A DNA stretch of 52,649 nt, taken from positions 1 to 52,649 of the forward strand of contig JAHDEZ010000008.1 in the NCBI GenBank assembly GCA_020628425.1. Reading direction: 5' to 3'. Position numbers and translations under genes: made by a program. The stretch comes from Hellea sp. (lineage in GTDB: Bacteria > Pseudomonadota > Alphaproteobacteria > Caulobacterales > Maricaulaceae). Positions 1-8,092 of this stretch are shown here, one piece after another. How positions within the stretch are numbered: position 1 is the stretch's first letter; every line of letters begins with the position of its first letter. The notes under the pieces were generated by a model, which was not told the origin of the DNA, did no database searches, and saw only the letters and a program-made list of their open reading frames with translations.

Positions 1-743
1 CCAATGTCATGATGGCCGATATAGATACGGCCCGATTGACGACAGAGCTCGAGGCTATGAATGCGCCGAGCCAGCTCTCCATGATCCATTGCGATACATC
101 CGATTATGCCTCCGTTGAGGCGGCGCGGGACGCCACTGTTGCGCGTTTCGGCAAAGTGCACTTTCTCTTTAACAATGCGGGCGTCAGCCTGGCGGGTCGC
201 AGCGGCCATATTGCCATCAAAGACTGGCAGTGGATTACGGACATTAATCTCATGGGCGTGGTTCACGGGGTTGAAGCTTTCCTTCCAGGCATGCAGGCCC
301 ACGGGGAAGAGGGCTGCATCGTCAATACGGCGTCTATGGCCGGACATTTGTCGACAGCCTATATGCCGCCTTACCATGCGACTAAGTTCGCCGTGGTTGG
401 TTATTCAGAGGCTCTGGAGATGGAGCTGAAAGACAGTCCCATCAATGTATCCGTCCTCTGTCCGACCTGGGTGAAGTCCAATATTTACAACGCCGCGTTT
501 GGTAGTCCGTCCATGACCGATGCCAAGGCTGATGCGCAAACCCAGAGCCCGGTGTATCAATCCACCAAAGCTCTCGTGGATAACGGTATGAGCGCGGAAA
601 AATTTGCGGAGCTTGTTTTAACCTCTATCGCAAAGAAGCGCTTTTACGTGTTTAACGACCCTGAAGTCCGCCCAGTTTTTGACATGCGCCGTGACCGTAT
701 TCTCGCCGATTTTGATGCGTGTCTGGCAGATTTGGAAGACTGA
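1..743 (+). CDS. SDR-family oxidoreductase, 5'-truncated by window edge
   Basis: This is a classical short-chain dehydrogenase/reductase, probably NAD(P)-dependent, substrate unknown. The open frame runs in from the window start (first whole codon at base 3), so the N-terminal Rossmann glycine motif lies outside. What remains shows the NNAG motif after the fourth strand, a catalytic serine region (VNTASMAG), the Y-x-x-x-K pair (YHATK) and the C-terminal substrate loop. The methionine at base 9 is internal and not the real start. It converges on the dioxygenase gene at 886-2070, with a REP-like repeat between them. The family is clear; function cannot be narrowed from sequence alone. Confidence 0.9.
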   Translation, partial: NVMMADIDTARLTTELEAMNAPSQLSMIHCDTSDYASVEAARDATVARFGKVHFLFNNAGVSLAGRSGHIAIKDWQWITDINLMGVVHGVEAFLPGMQAHGEEGCIVNTASMAGHLSTAYMPPYHATKFAVVGYSEALEMELKDSPINVSVLCPTWVKSNIYNAAFGSPSMTDAKADAQTQSPVYQSTKALVDNGMSAEKFAELVLTSIAKKRFYVFNDPEVRPVFDMRRDRILADFDACLADLED

Positions 744-762
744 TTATTCGCATTTAATTCCT

Positions 763-866
763 CGTCATCCTGAGCTTGTCTCAGGATCCATGGTGCTCGG
801 TGCATCGCCGACGCATTCCTGCCTGACCATTGCTATGGATCCCGGAACAAGCCCGGGATGACGGCG
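763..866. repeat. REP-like imperfect inverted repeat, copy 1
   Basis: Two roughly 30-base arms face each other: the left arm starts CGTCATCCTGAGCTTG and ends GGATCCATGG, and the reverse complement of the right arm starts CGTCATCCCGGGCTTG and ends GGATCCATAG. About 40 bases lie between them. The element fills the gap between two convergent genes. A related element occurs at 7324-7404. Short palindromic repeats with a CGTCATTCCCGGGCTTG-like core are widespread in alphaproteobacterial genomes. It could fold as a hairpin and act as a transcription stop for both flanking genes. Confidence 0.8.
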
Positions 867-885
867 AAGCATTAGATGAAGTGAA

Positions 886-2070
886 TTATATAGCCTGCAA
901 AACCCGAAGCTTGCTCTCCCAAACGGCCTTGCCGATATAGCAGCCATAAAACTCCCGTTTGCCCACATAGCCCATACGGCCATGCAGATTACGCCAATTA
1001 TCGAAAATCAGTGTTAAGCCCGGCTGGAGTTTCACCTTAATCCAATTGTCCTGATCATTGGCGTGTTTGTGAAACAGACCATAGGCATGATGGAACTTTC
1101 GCATCTGCTCATCCGGTAGGATGAAGGGCGCGCGGTCATAATTATTAAAACTGACTTGAATAAGCTCACCTTTATCATTGTGGCGGAAAGGCGTGCGCTC
1201 GGCCCTTAGGTGAACGCCCGGTTCAATATAATGCCCGGGCACCGTCACCGTTGAGAGCGTGTGATAGGCCTCCGGGTCTTCATCTTTGATGCGATTGGCA
1301 ATGGCGAAGCCGTCCACTTGAATGCTTTCGCCACCTTTGCCGTCAAAGCGCAAGCAGTTGAACATCTGCAGGCCTGCTGCCTGTTCGTAATAGGTGTTGT
1401 CTGTATGAGGCTCGAGATATTCGGTCGTGTAGGCCGTATCGCCATGGTCCGTCAGTTCCGACGACAAAGGCCACATGCGTCCGAAAATTGTCTCATGTAA
1501 ATGTCCAATACGTTCGGCGAGGGTCTTGGTGGCTTCCGGCGTGCTTGGCACGCTGTCCACCATGGAGAAGCCGTATATCCATATATTTTCCAGCCAATTG
1601 CGCAGGCCGTCATCTCCGTCCATGACGGCATCAAAAGCGACTGTCGGAAGGGCCTCCAGCGGACTATGTTTATCCCAAAATATACGAGGTTTTTGCGGGG
1701 CAAGTTGATGTCGGCCCGGCATGAGGTCTTTGACGCTTGCCAGCATATAGGCGGAGATAGTCGTAGATGGGCCATTATTCCACGTAATGTCGATGAGCTG
1801 TTTTTCTGCATCAAATGTAATGGACCTTGCAGCCTCATCCAGATCCAGCTCAAAGCTGTTTGTCTCACGCTGCAGAGTTGATGGGTTGAGGCTTTTGGCA
1901 TCTATTCCGTGATCGCGCACCCAATACCAGGGAAAAGTGAGCTCTTTAGACCTATCCGAAAAAGAAACGACTAAACCATTAGGTTCAAATTTCGCTGCCG
2001 TAAGTTTCACGCCTTCGGACTGGCCAAGATAAAAGTCGGGAACACCGGATTCTGTTTGAACATTTTGCAT
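886..2070 (-). CDS. Trimethyllysine / gamma-butyrobetaine dioxygenase-like Fe(II)/2-oxoglutarate enzyme
   Basis: A 394-residue TauD/TfdA-superfamily hydroxylase with the two-domain layout of carnitine-synthesis dioxygenases. An N-terminal GBBH-type domain (about residues 20-110, with a WVRDHG motif) precedes the catalytic barrel. Iron ligands are H222 and D224 (HTDNTY) and H363 (DNWRNLHGR). The 2-oxoglutarate arginine is probably in the C-terminal strand. Segments GGESIQVDGF, NNYDRA and REFYGCY recall trimethyllysine hydroxylase more than butyrobetaine hydroxylase; this is a comparison from memory, not an alignment. It would hydroxylate N6-trimethyllysine at C3 or butyrobetaine to carnitine. 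It is divergent from a threonine-aldolase-like gene, which fits the trimethyllysine route. The exact substrate is inferred. Confidence 0.8.
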   Translation of the reverse strand: MQNVQTESGVPDFYLGQSEGVKLTAAKFEPNGLVVSFSDRSKELTFPWYWVRDHGIDAKSLNPSTLQRETNSFELDLDEAARSITFDAEKQLIDITWNNGPSTTISAYMLASVKDLMPGRHQLAPQKPRIFWDKHSPLEALPTVAFDAVMDGDDGLRNWLENIWIYGFSMVDSVPSTPEATKTLAERIGHLHETIFGRMWPLSSELTDHGDTAYTTEYLEPHTDNTYYEQAAGLQMFNCLRFDGKGGESIQVDGFAIANRIKDEDPEAYHTLSTVTVPGHYIEPGVHLRAERTPFRHNDKGELIQVSFNNYDRAPFILPDEQMRKFHHAYGLFHKHANDQDNWIKVKLQPGLTLIFDNWRNLHGRMGYVGKREFYGCYIGKAVWESKLRVLQAI

Positions 2071-2126
2071 TATTTTGCTTTAGGTCAGAGCTTAAGACTT
2101 GGCAATTACCATCGAAAAGAAATCAT
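2071..2126. promoter_or_regulatory. Divergent intergenic region between dioxygenase and aldolase genes
   Basis: This 56-base AT-rich gap separates two divergent start codons and must carry, or lie next to, both promoters. No clear -35/-10 pair or dyad operator could be picked out. The purine stretch GAAAAGAAA just before the aldolase ATG may serve as a weak ribosome binding site. Shared control of the two genes is plausible from the geometry only. Confidence 0.35.
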
Positions 2127-3152
2127 ATGTCTGCGTTCAAATCCGATAATACCAGTGCCGTTCACCCCAAGGTGTTTGAGGCCTTGCAAAAGGCGAATGA
2201 CGGATATGCCATGCCCTATGGCGATGATGAGATTTCCGTGCGGTTGAATGATGTTTTTTCAGACATGTTTGAAACAGACGTCGCCGTTATTCCTTGCTCG
2301 ACAGGGACGGCGGCTAACTCACTCTCACTGGCTTTGTTTGCCGGGCCAGTGAACAGTGTGATGGTCCATACGGACAGCCATGTTTACCGAGATGAATGCA
2401 ATGCACCGGAGTTTTATTCCGGTGCGAGGCTTGTGACCATCGAAGGTGAAAATGGTAAAATGACGCCGGACACACTCCGCCCCCATATCACCAAGGTCGA
2501 TCCGCGCCATACGGCTCAACCCAGCGCCATCAGCCTCACACAGGTGACGGAGCTCGGCACTGTTTACAGTCTCGATGAAATTAAGGCTATGACGAGCCTT
2601 GCCAAAGAACAGGGCCTGGCCGTCCATATGGACGGCGCGCGCTTTGCCAATGCGGTGGCCTCGCTGGGGTGTTCAGCGGCGGACATGACCTGGAAAGCGG
2701 GTGTGGATGTGCTCTCACTGGGATTGACTAAAGCTGGTGCTATGGCTGCTGAGGCGGTGGTTTTGTTTCATCCGGAGAAACAATCACAAAAAGTGCGGGA
2801 GGGTTTCCTGCGCCAGAAACGGGCCGGGCAGCTTTTGTCTAAGCAACGCTTTCTAGCAGCGCAACTCACAGCCATGGCTGAGGATGATTTGTGGTTGGAG
2901 ATTGGTCGGGAGAGCAATGCAAAAACCGCCCGACTTTGTTCGGCGCTTCGAGAAATTGACGGCACGGAGCTCGCTGACACCATCGACAGCAATATGACTT
3001 TTATCCGCCTGCAGCCCGATCAAATCGCGCGCCTGCAGGACGAAGGCCTGGCGGGCTATATGTATGACGAGACCCGCATGCGCATTTGCTGCTCCTGGTC
3101 GACCACCGATGCTGAGATCGACCGCTTTATTGATTTGGTGCGCGGAGCTTAG
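2127..3152 (+). CDS. ltaE: Low-specificity L-threonine aldolase-like PLP enzyme
   Basis: A 341-residue fold-type I PLP enzyme of the beta-eliminating lyase/threonine aldolase family. It cleaves beta-hydroxy amino acids to glycine and an aldehyde. Visible landmarks are the N-terminal DNTSAVHP segment, STGTAAN (phosphate binding, about residues 58-64), HMDGARFANA (D169 and R172 contact the cofactor) and the Schiff-base lysine K202 in SLGLTKAGAM. The length is typical. Its start lies 57 bases from the divergent trimethyllysine-hydroxylase-like gene. In carnitine synthesis the hydroxylated product is cleaved by an aldolase of just this family (HTML aldolase), so this gene may serve that step rather than plain threonine degradation. 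The 3' end overlaps the convergent transporter by 26 bases. Confidence 0.9.
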   Translation: MSAFKSDNTSAVHPKVFEALQKANDGYAMPYGDDEISVRLNDVFSDMFETDVAVIPCSTGTAANSLSLALFAGPVNSVMVHTDSHVYRDECNAPEFYSGARLVTIEGENGKMTPDTLRPHITKVDPRHTAQPSAISLTQVTELGTVYSLDEIKAMTSLAKEQGLAVHMDGARFANAVASLGCSAADMTWKAGVDVLSLGLTKAGAMAAEAVVLFHPEKQSQKVREGFLRQKRAGQLLSKQRFLAAQLTAMAEDDLWLEIGRESNAKTARLCSALREIDGTELADTIDSNMTFIRLQPDQIARLQDEGLAGYMYDETRMRICCSWSTTDAEIDRFIDLVRGA

Positions 3153-4563
3153 CCTGAATATCAGTTAGCTTGTCCCGGGTCAGAGGATAGCGCGCAAAAT
3201 AGAATAAAGCCATCAATACAAAGACGACCGCAAATATAATGGAGGCATAAGCCAGCCCGTCGGAATATTCCTTCCCGACCTGACTCGGTGCTATTTTTTG
3301 CGGAAAATTTATCGCAATCAAAGCCAATTGGGCGAATAATGCGCCTGCCGCAAAAGTCAGCTTTTGCGCGAAGGTGAAGGCCGCAAATAAAACGCCTTCC
3401 TGCCGTTTGCCATGGGCCAATTCCATTTCATCGGCCACATCGGCCAGCATGGAATTCGCCACGACAATTGCCCCGGTCAGGCCGCCATATCCGACCGCAT
3501 TATATATACAGAGGACTACAAACAGTTCGTCCGAACCTGTCGGCGGCAGGCTGCCATTAAGATATAGAATGTACGGCAAGAGCCCGCACAGGCCGTAAAT
3601 CGTCACAAAAATAATCGCGGCCGGTTTCTTGTCCAGTTTTGCCGTAAGGAAAGAAGCCAGGATGACAGCAGGGATAATGGACAGGATCGGCGTCAGTCCG
3701 ATGATAGCTAATTGTTCGGATGGGAGTTTCCATAAATAAACACCCAGATACAGGCTCAAGGCACTTCCAATTCCGTAAAGCACCAGCAAAGCACCATATC
3801 CCAAACAGGCGGTGCGGAAGGATTTCAGGGAAGATGCTTTGCGGAATTGGGTAAACGTGTCCGTCCATTTTGTGGGTTCACCCAGAGCCTGTTGATTAAG
3901 TTTCGGGATTTTGTGACGGGTTCCCAACACCGCGATAAGGGATCCAATAGCGCCGATAATGGCGAATGTGATAACAAGTGGTCCGTAGCCTTCCGGGTTC
4001 ATCATGCCGTTCTCAAACTTGTCATTACTAGGCAGGAAAATGGTCAAACCAAAGAAGAAAACGCTGAGATTAAACAGTGTATTAAACAACTCTCTAACTG
4101 ACACAATATTCGTCCGCTCATTATAGTTCGAGGATAGTTCTGCCCCGAGGGAATAATAAGGGCCTCCAAAAACCGTTAGTCCTAACCGAACGACCAACAG
4201 GAAGACCAGCATCCAGATAAACAGTGCTGTCTCGGAAAGTCCGTCTGGGGGCATAAATAACAAAATCAGGGCAATAGCTGTTGGCACTATGCCCCAGAGC
4301 ATAAATTTATGACGCCGGCCCCATTTGGCGTTGCGATAATTGTCGGAAATCTGCCCCATAATCGGATCAGAAAACGCGTCTAATAAAAGAGCGAGTGTTG
4401 TGGCTAAAACAATTAGCCACTGTCCAACACCAAGCACATTACCAAAATAAAAAATAAAAAAGAAATGGAAGAGGTTGTTTTTGACGGATATCAGTCCCGT
4501 TCCCAACCCATATGCGATCTTTGTCGGTATACTGACCTGTCGTTTGGCTTTCTGCACGGCCAT
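3127..4563 (-). CDS. GPH-family (MFS) sugar:cation symporter
   Basis: A 478-residue, roughly 12-helix inner-membrane transporter of the glycoside-pentoside-hexuronide family (MelB/XylP relatives). The diagnostic motif between helices 2 and 3 is present: DAFSDPIMGQISDN followed by KWGRRHKF. The family moves sugars, glycosides or small organic acids with H+ or Na+; the substrate cannot be read here. A good ribosome binding site (GGGAG) precedes the ATG. It follows argH on the same strand after 62 bases. In many alphaproteobacteria argH is followed by lysA, so a transporter in that position is a local change. It may be transcribed with argH or from its own promoter. Confidence 0.85.
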   Translation of the reverse strand: MAVQKAKRQVSIPTKIAYGLGTGLISVKNNLFHFFFIFYFGNVLGVGQWLIVLATTLALLLDAFSDPIMGQISDNYRNAKWGRRHKFMLWGIVPTAIALILLFMPPDGLSETALFIWMLVFLLVVRLGLTVFGGPYYSLGAELSSNYNERTNIVSVRELFNTLFNLSVFFFGLTIFLPSNDKFENGMMNPEGYGPLVITFAIIGAIGSLIAVLGTRHKIPKLNQQALGEPTKWTDTFTQFRKASSLKSFRTACLGYGALLVLYGIGSALSLYLGVYLWKLPSEQLAIIGLTPILSIIPAVILASFLTAKLDKKPAAIIFVTIYGLCGLLPYILYLNGSLPPTGSDELFVVLCIYNAVGYGGLTGAIVVANSMLADVADEMELAHGKRQEGVLFAAFTFAQKLTFAAGALFAQLALIAINFPQKIAPSQVGKEYSDGLAYASIIFAVVFVLMALFYFARYPLTRDKLTDIQAKLRAPNQ

Positions 4564-4625
4564 GTCATCTCCCTCTTTTTATTCCGTAGAACAGACTAAA
4601 AGGGAACTGTCAAAAACCTTTCAGG

Positions 4626-6038
4626 TTAAGTGCTAAGAATATTTCTCCAGCGCGCCACTTGTTTCTTAACTTCACTCGGTGCCGTCCCGCCATAAGACGT
4701 TCGTGAACTTGCTGAGGCGATCGGCGAAAGAACCGAGAAAATATCTTCAGTTATTTTAGGCTCCACGGATTGCATGTCTTCAAGAGACAGCGCGTCCAGT
4801 GTTTTACCCTGACCTTCGGCCAAAGCCACGATCGTTCCGGTGACGTGATGGGCATCACGGAACGGCATGTTGAGCTTCATGACCAGCCAGTCAGCCAAGT
4901 CGGTCGCCGTGGAATAGGCAGCAGCGGCACTCTCAGCGAGGCGTTCTTTGTTCGGCTCCATATCCCGGACCATGCCGGTCATGGCGGCCAGTCCGAGAGA
5001 CAGCGCATCAAAAGCATCAAAGACAGGTTCTTTATCTTCCTGCATATCTTTGGAATAGGCGAGCGGGAGACCTTTCATGACAATAGTAAGTGACGTCAGC
5101 GCACCCATGATCCGCCCGACCTTGGCGCGGATGAGCTCCGCGGCGTCTGGATTGCGCTTTTGCGGCATGATTGAACTACCGGTCGTGAAGGCATCAGAAA
5201 GCTTCACGAATTGGAATTGCGCCGATGTCCAAATGACAATCTCTTCTGAGAGACGCGATAAATGCGTCGCGCAAATGGCGCAGGCCGAGAGCGCTTCGAG
5301 TGCGAAATCTCTGGCCGAAACAGCATCCAGAGAGTTGGCCATCGGGCGATCAAACTCGAGCGCTTTGGACGTCATGTCACGGTCGATTGGATAGGGCGTG
5401 CCTGCCAAAGCTGCTGCCCCAAGCGGGCTCTCATTCATCCGGGCGCGAGCATCACGCAGTCTTGAACGATCGCGGGCAAACATTTCCAGATAAGCCAACA
5501 TGTGGTGACCAAAAGTAACGGGCTGTGCGTTTTGGAGGTGGGTGAATCCCGGCATAATCGTATCCGTATTCGCGGCCGCTTTGCCGAGCAGGGCGGTCAT
5601 CAGTTCCGTCATTTGCAGGTCGAAATTATCCAAGTAATCCCGTACCCAGAGCCGGAAATCCGTCGCCACCTGATCATTCCGAGAGCGGCCTGTATGTAGG
5701 CGCCCAGCCGCCTCACCGATCTTATCCTTCAAGCGGCCTTCTATATTGAGGTGAATATCCTCAAGTTCATCAGCGAACGGGAAGGTTTCTGCTTCGATCT
5801 CGTTCTTAATTTCTTCAAGCCCTTTTTGAATGTCCGCAAGGTCTTGCGCGGAGATAATGTCTTGAGCCGCCAGCATGGCCGCATGGGCGAGAGAGCCGCG
5901 AATATCCTGCTGTGCCAAACGCTGGTCAAAACCGATGGACACATTAATAGCCTGCATCAGGTCTCCCGGTGCGGCGGAAAAGCGCCCGCCCCACATTTTC
6001 TGTTTAGAGCTTATATCCGCTATGCTATCTGAGCTCAT
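4626..6038 (-). CDS. argH: Argininosuccinate lyase
   Basis: Final step of arginine synthesis: argininosuccinate to arginine plus fumarate, a cytoplasmic homotetramer. The protein opens with the conserved KMWGGRFS block and carries the fumarase/aspartase superfamily signature [12 protein letters not shown] with the catalytic serine. It also has [11 protein letters not shown] and the [10 protein letters not shown]-terminal helix region. The start at 6038 (470 residues) is preferred over the longer frame to 6101, because AGGA lies about eight bases before this ATG and homology begins here. The start codon overlaps that of the divergent TlpA gene by two bases, so its promoter must lie inside tlpA. 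A weak stem (AACCT/AGGTT plus T-run) at the stop codon may attenuate read-through. Confidence 0.95.
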   Translation of the reverse strand: MSSDSIADISSKQKMWGGRFSAAPGDLMQAINVSIGFDQRLAQQDIRGSLAHAAMLAAQDIISAQDLADIQKGLEEIKNEIEAETFPFADELEDIHLNIEGRLKDKIGEAAGRLHTGRSRNDQVATDFRLWVRDYLDNFDLQMTELMTALLGKAAANTDTIMPGFTHLQNAQPVTFGHHMLAYLEMFARDRSRLRDARARMNESPLGAAALAGTPYPIDRDMTSKALEFDRPMANSLDAVSARDFALEALSACAICATHLSRLSEEIVIWTSAQFQFVKLSDAFTTGSSIMPQKRNPDAAELIRAKVGRIMGALTSLTIVMKGLPLAYSKDMQEDKEPVFDAFDALSLGLAAMTGMVRDMEPNKERLAESAAAAYSTATDLADWLVMKLNMPFRDAHHVTGTIVALAEGQGKTLDALSLEDMQSVEPKITEDIFSVLSPIASASSRTSYGGTAPSEVKKQVARWRNILST

Positions 6039-6663
6039 GATGAAATTCCTGTCCTTGTCCAATGCCATTCGTTTTATGGTCGTGATCGGCGTCATTGCCA
6101 TATTTGCCGTGGCGGTTCAATCCTGTCAGAAGTCCCCGCATCTCAAAACGTCTGAGCGTGCCGCACAGATCGAGGCCTTATCTGTTTATAAGAGGGATTC
6201 CTTAGGAAAGCTTCAACTTTTAAAGGATGCGCCGGAGCAACCTCGCAATAGATTTGAGGACAGTAGCGGAAATACAATGCGACTGACTCAGAAGGATGAA
6301 GGTGTCATTCTGGTCAATATCTGGGCAACATGGTGCGCACCTTGTATTGTTGAAATGCCATCTCTTGATAGATTAGCGGGACGGGGTTTCGAAAACTTCG
6401 AAGTGCTGACCATCAGCATGGATGACAGCAATGAAAAGGTTGATGCTTTTTTCGAAAAACACGGCCTTGAAAATCTGACCCGCTGGCGGGATCCGTCTAT
6501 GAATGTAGCCGCCAAAATCAACCTGCCCGGTCAACGAGGGGCTATACCAATAACGATTATATATAATCGAAATGGTGATGAAATCGCCCGCATCATGGGT
6601 GAAGCCGACTGGGATAGCGAAGAAGCAATTGGGTTGATTAAAACTATTTTAGGGGAGGACTGA
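6037..6663 (+). CDS. TlpA-like membrane-anchored thiol:disulfide oxidoreductase
   Basis: A 208-residue thioredoxin-fold protein anchored by an N-terminal hydrophobic segment (about residues 13-29) that ends in a cysteine of a poor lipobox (AVQSC), so it is either a signal anchor or an atypical lipoprotein. The catalytic motif WCAPC follows NIWATW near residue 105, and a cis-proline region (AIPITII) is present. TlpA-type proteins reduce periplasmic disulfides, often for cytochrome maturation. Divergent pairing with argH is common in alphaproteobacteria. Both ATGs (6037 and 6040) are possible, and neither has a strong ribosome binding site. The stop is one base before the ATG of the broken SDR gene. 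Confidence 0.88.
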   Translation: MMKFLSLSNAIRFMVVIGVIAIFAVAVQSCQKSPHLKTSERAAQIEALSVYKRDSLGKLQLLKDAPEQPRNRFEDSSGNTMRLTQKDEGVILVNIWATWCAPCIVEMPSLDRLAGRGFENFEVLTISMDDSNEKVDAFFEKHGLENLTRWRDPSMNVAAKINLPGQRGAIPITIIYNRNGDEIARIMGEADWDSEEAIGLIKTILGED

Positions 6664-6664
6664 A

Positions 6665-7317
6665 ATGGATTTAGGTTTAGCCGGTAAGAGGGCGTTGGTC
6701 ACAGGCGCATCGTCAGGGCTTGGTTTTGCCGTCGCTCAAGAATACCTGCAAGAGGGGGCTGAGGTTGTCATTTGCGGACGTCGGGAAGACGTTCTGAACG
6801 CGGCTGTAGCTGACCTTTCACAATATGGAACATGCAACGGTACAGTCGCCGATCTCAATACACCCGACGGTATTGACCATATACTGACCATGGCCGATGC
6901 CCATATGGGCGGCGTGGATGTGTTGTGCATGTCTACGGGCGGGTCATGGTTGTGACCTCGGTGACCCAGATAGAACCTATTCCGCATTTGATCCTGTCCA
7001 ATGTCATGCGTCCCGGTATTTCCGGTCTGATGAAATCATTGTCCAATGAATATGCGGCCAAAGGTGTGACCTTTAACTGTCTTATGCCCGGCATTACGGA
7101 AACTGACCGTCTCAAAAGCCTGGTCGCGCAGATGGCTGAGGATAAAGGTATCAGCTATGAGGAAGCTCTTTCCAGTTATAGTGCGGCGATTCCGATGGGA
7201 CGCATTGGCCAACCCAAAGAGTTCGCGGCGCTCGCTGCATTCTTGGCCTCTGAACGGGCCTCCTATATTACAGGCACTAGTATCCCCGTGGATGGCGGAC
7301 GGATAAAGCGGATTTAA
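6665..7317 (+). pseudogene. SDR-family oxidoreductase, broken by internal deletion and frameshift
   Basis: The first half (6665-6955) has a normal SDR start: good ribosome binding site (GGGGAGGA), TGASSGLG nucleotide motif and a CGRR segment. It then ends at TGA just after the expected STGG. The rest continues in another frame from about 6937 (GRVMVVTSV, a LSNxxR helix in place of YxxxK, PGITETDR, and a VDGG C-terminus). About 40 residues normally found between STGG and GRV are missing. The junction contains GGGCGG, which would be shared by both deletion ends, so a microhomology deletion that also shifted the frame is the simplest reading. The subgroup normally lacks the catalytic tyrosine, so its activity was unclear even when intact. 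Confidence 0.8.
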
Positions 7318-7323
7318 GCTACG

Positions 7324-7404
7324 CGTCATTACCGGGCTTGTCCTGGTAATCGAGTTCTGTCTAATGTGCTATGGATTGCCGGTATAAAACCGGCAATGAC
7401 GAAG
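7324..7404. repeat. REP-like imperfect inverted repeat, copy 2
   Basis: The left arm reads CGTCATTACCGGGCTTGTCC, and the right arm ends GCCGGTATAAAACCGGCAA then TGACG. Its reverse complement again begins CGTCATTGCCGG, so the arms pair imperfectly around a 20-30 base centre. The right part also contains a tight internal stem (TTGCCGGT/ACCGGCAA). It sits directly after the broken SDR gene and ends seven bases before the next ATG. It belongs to the same family as the element at 763-866 but is more diverged from it than the arms are from each other. Confidence 0.75.
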
Positions 7405-7411
7405 GTTAGCC

Positions 7412-8089
7412 ATGGAAAAATTTTCTACCATTATGCACCGCGCGGCTGGGCGACACGGCGGCGAAGAGGCTGTTATCGCCAAAGTCAAAGAGGGGCTGGA
7501 TAACTATTCCAATCAGGTGGAAAACATGAGTGATAACCGCTGGTTGGCCGAGTTCACCAAACGTATTTTTCAGGCCGGATTTAACTGGCAGGTTGTGGAG
7601 AATAAATGGGACGGCTTTGAAAAGGCCTTCTGGAATTTCAAGCCATCGCGCTGCGCCCGTATGGATTTGGACGATCTGGAAAAACTGACGACCGACAAAG
7701 CCATTGTCCGCAATCCGATAAAGATCAAAACCGTCCCTAAAAATGCCCAAATGATCTTGGATATGGCGGAACAGAAAGGCTCTGCTGATAAGTTCATTCG
7801 GAGCTGGCCCAGCACAGACTTTGTAGGGTTGTTAGAATATATACAAAAACACGGCTCTCACCTCGGCCACAACACGACCTGCTTTGCCTTACGATTTTCC
7901 GGCGTGCCGTCGTTTATCCTTTCCCAAGATGTCACGGCAGCCCTGATACATGCCGGCGTTATCGATAAACCGGCTACATCTAAAACCGCCAAAAAAGCTG
8001 TGCAAGCCGCCTTTAATCAATGGGCGGAAAAATCCGGTGAAAATATTTCCTATGTCAGCCGGGTGCTGGCGCTCAGTCTGGATGCTTGA
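7412..8089 (+). CDS. DNA-3-methyladenine glycosylase I-like (HhH-GPD) protein
   Basis: A 225-residue soluble protein resembling the Tag family, which excises 3-methyladenine from DNA in base-excision repair. The pattern FEKAFWNF, RMDLDDLEKLTTD, KNAQMILDMA, FIRSWPSTDFVGLLEYIQKHGSHLGHNTTCFALRF is spread over residues 65-170 and matches the helical repair fold. I do not see the Cys/His zinc snap of E. coli Tag clearly, so it belongs to a divergent branch. GAAGG lies about nine bases before the ATG, on the edge of the REP-like repeat. It is followed after three bases by the broken lipoprotein gene. Catalytic activity is inferred. Confidence 0.65.
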   Translation: MEKFSTIMHRAAGRHGGEEAVIAKVKEGLDNYSNQVENMSDNRWLAEFTKRIFQAGFNWQVVENKWDGFEKAFWNFKPSRCARMDLDDLEKLTTDKAIVRNPIKIKTVPKNAQMILDMAEQKGSADKFIRSWPSTDFVGLLEYIQKHGSHLGHNTTCFALRFSGVPSFILSQDVTAALIHAGVIDKPATSKTAKKAVQAAFNQWAEKSGENISYVSRVLALSLDA

Positions 8090-8092
8090 TTC

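Noticed and set aside
4612-4628. Terminator after argH (AACCT/AGGTT stem and short T-run)
   Set aside because: The five-base stem overlaps the stop codon and is too weak to list as a feature; mentioned only under argH.
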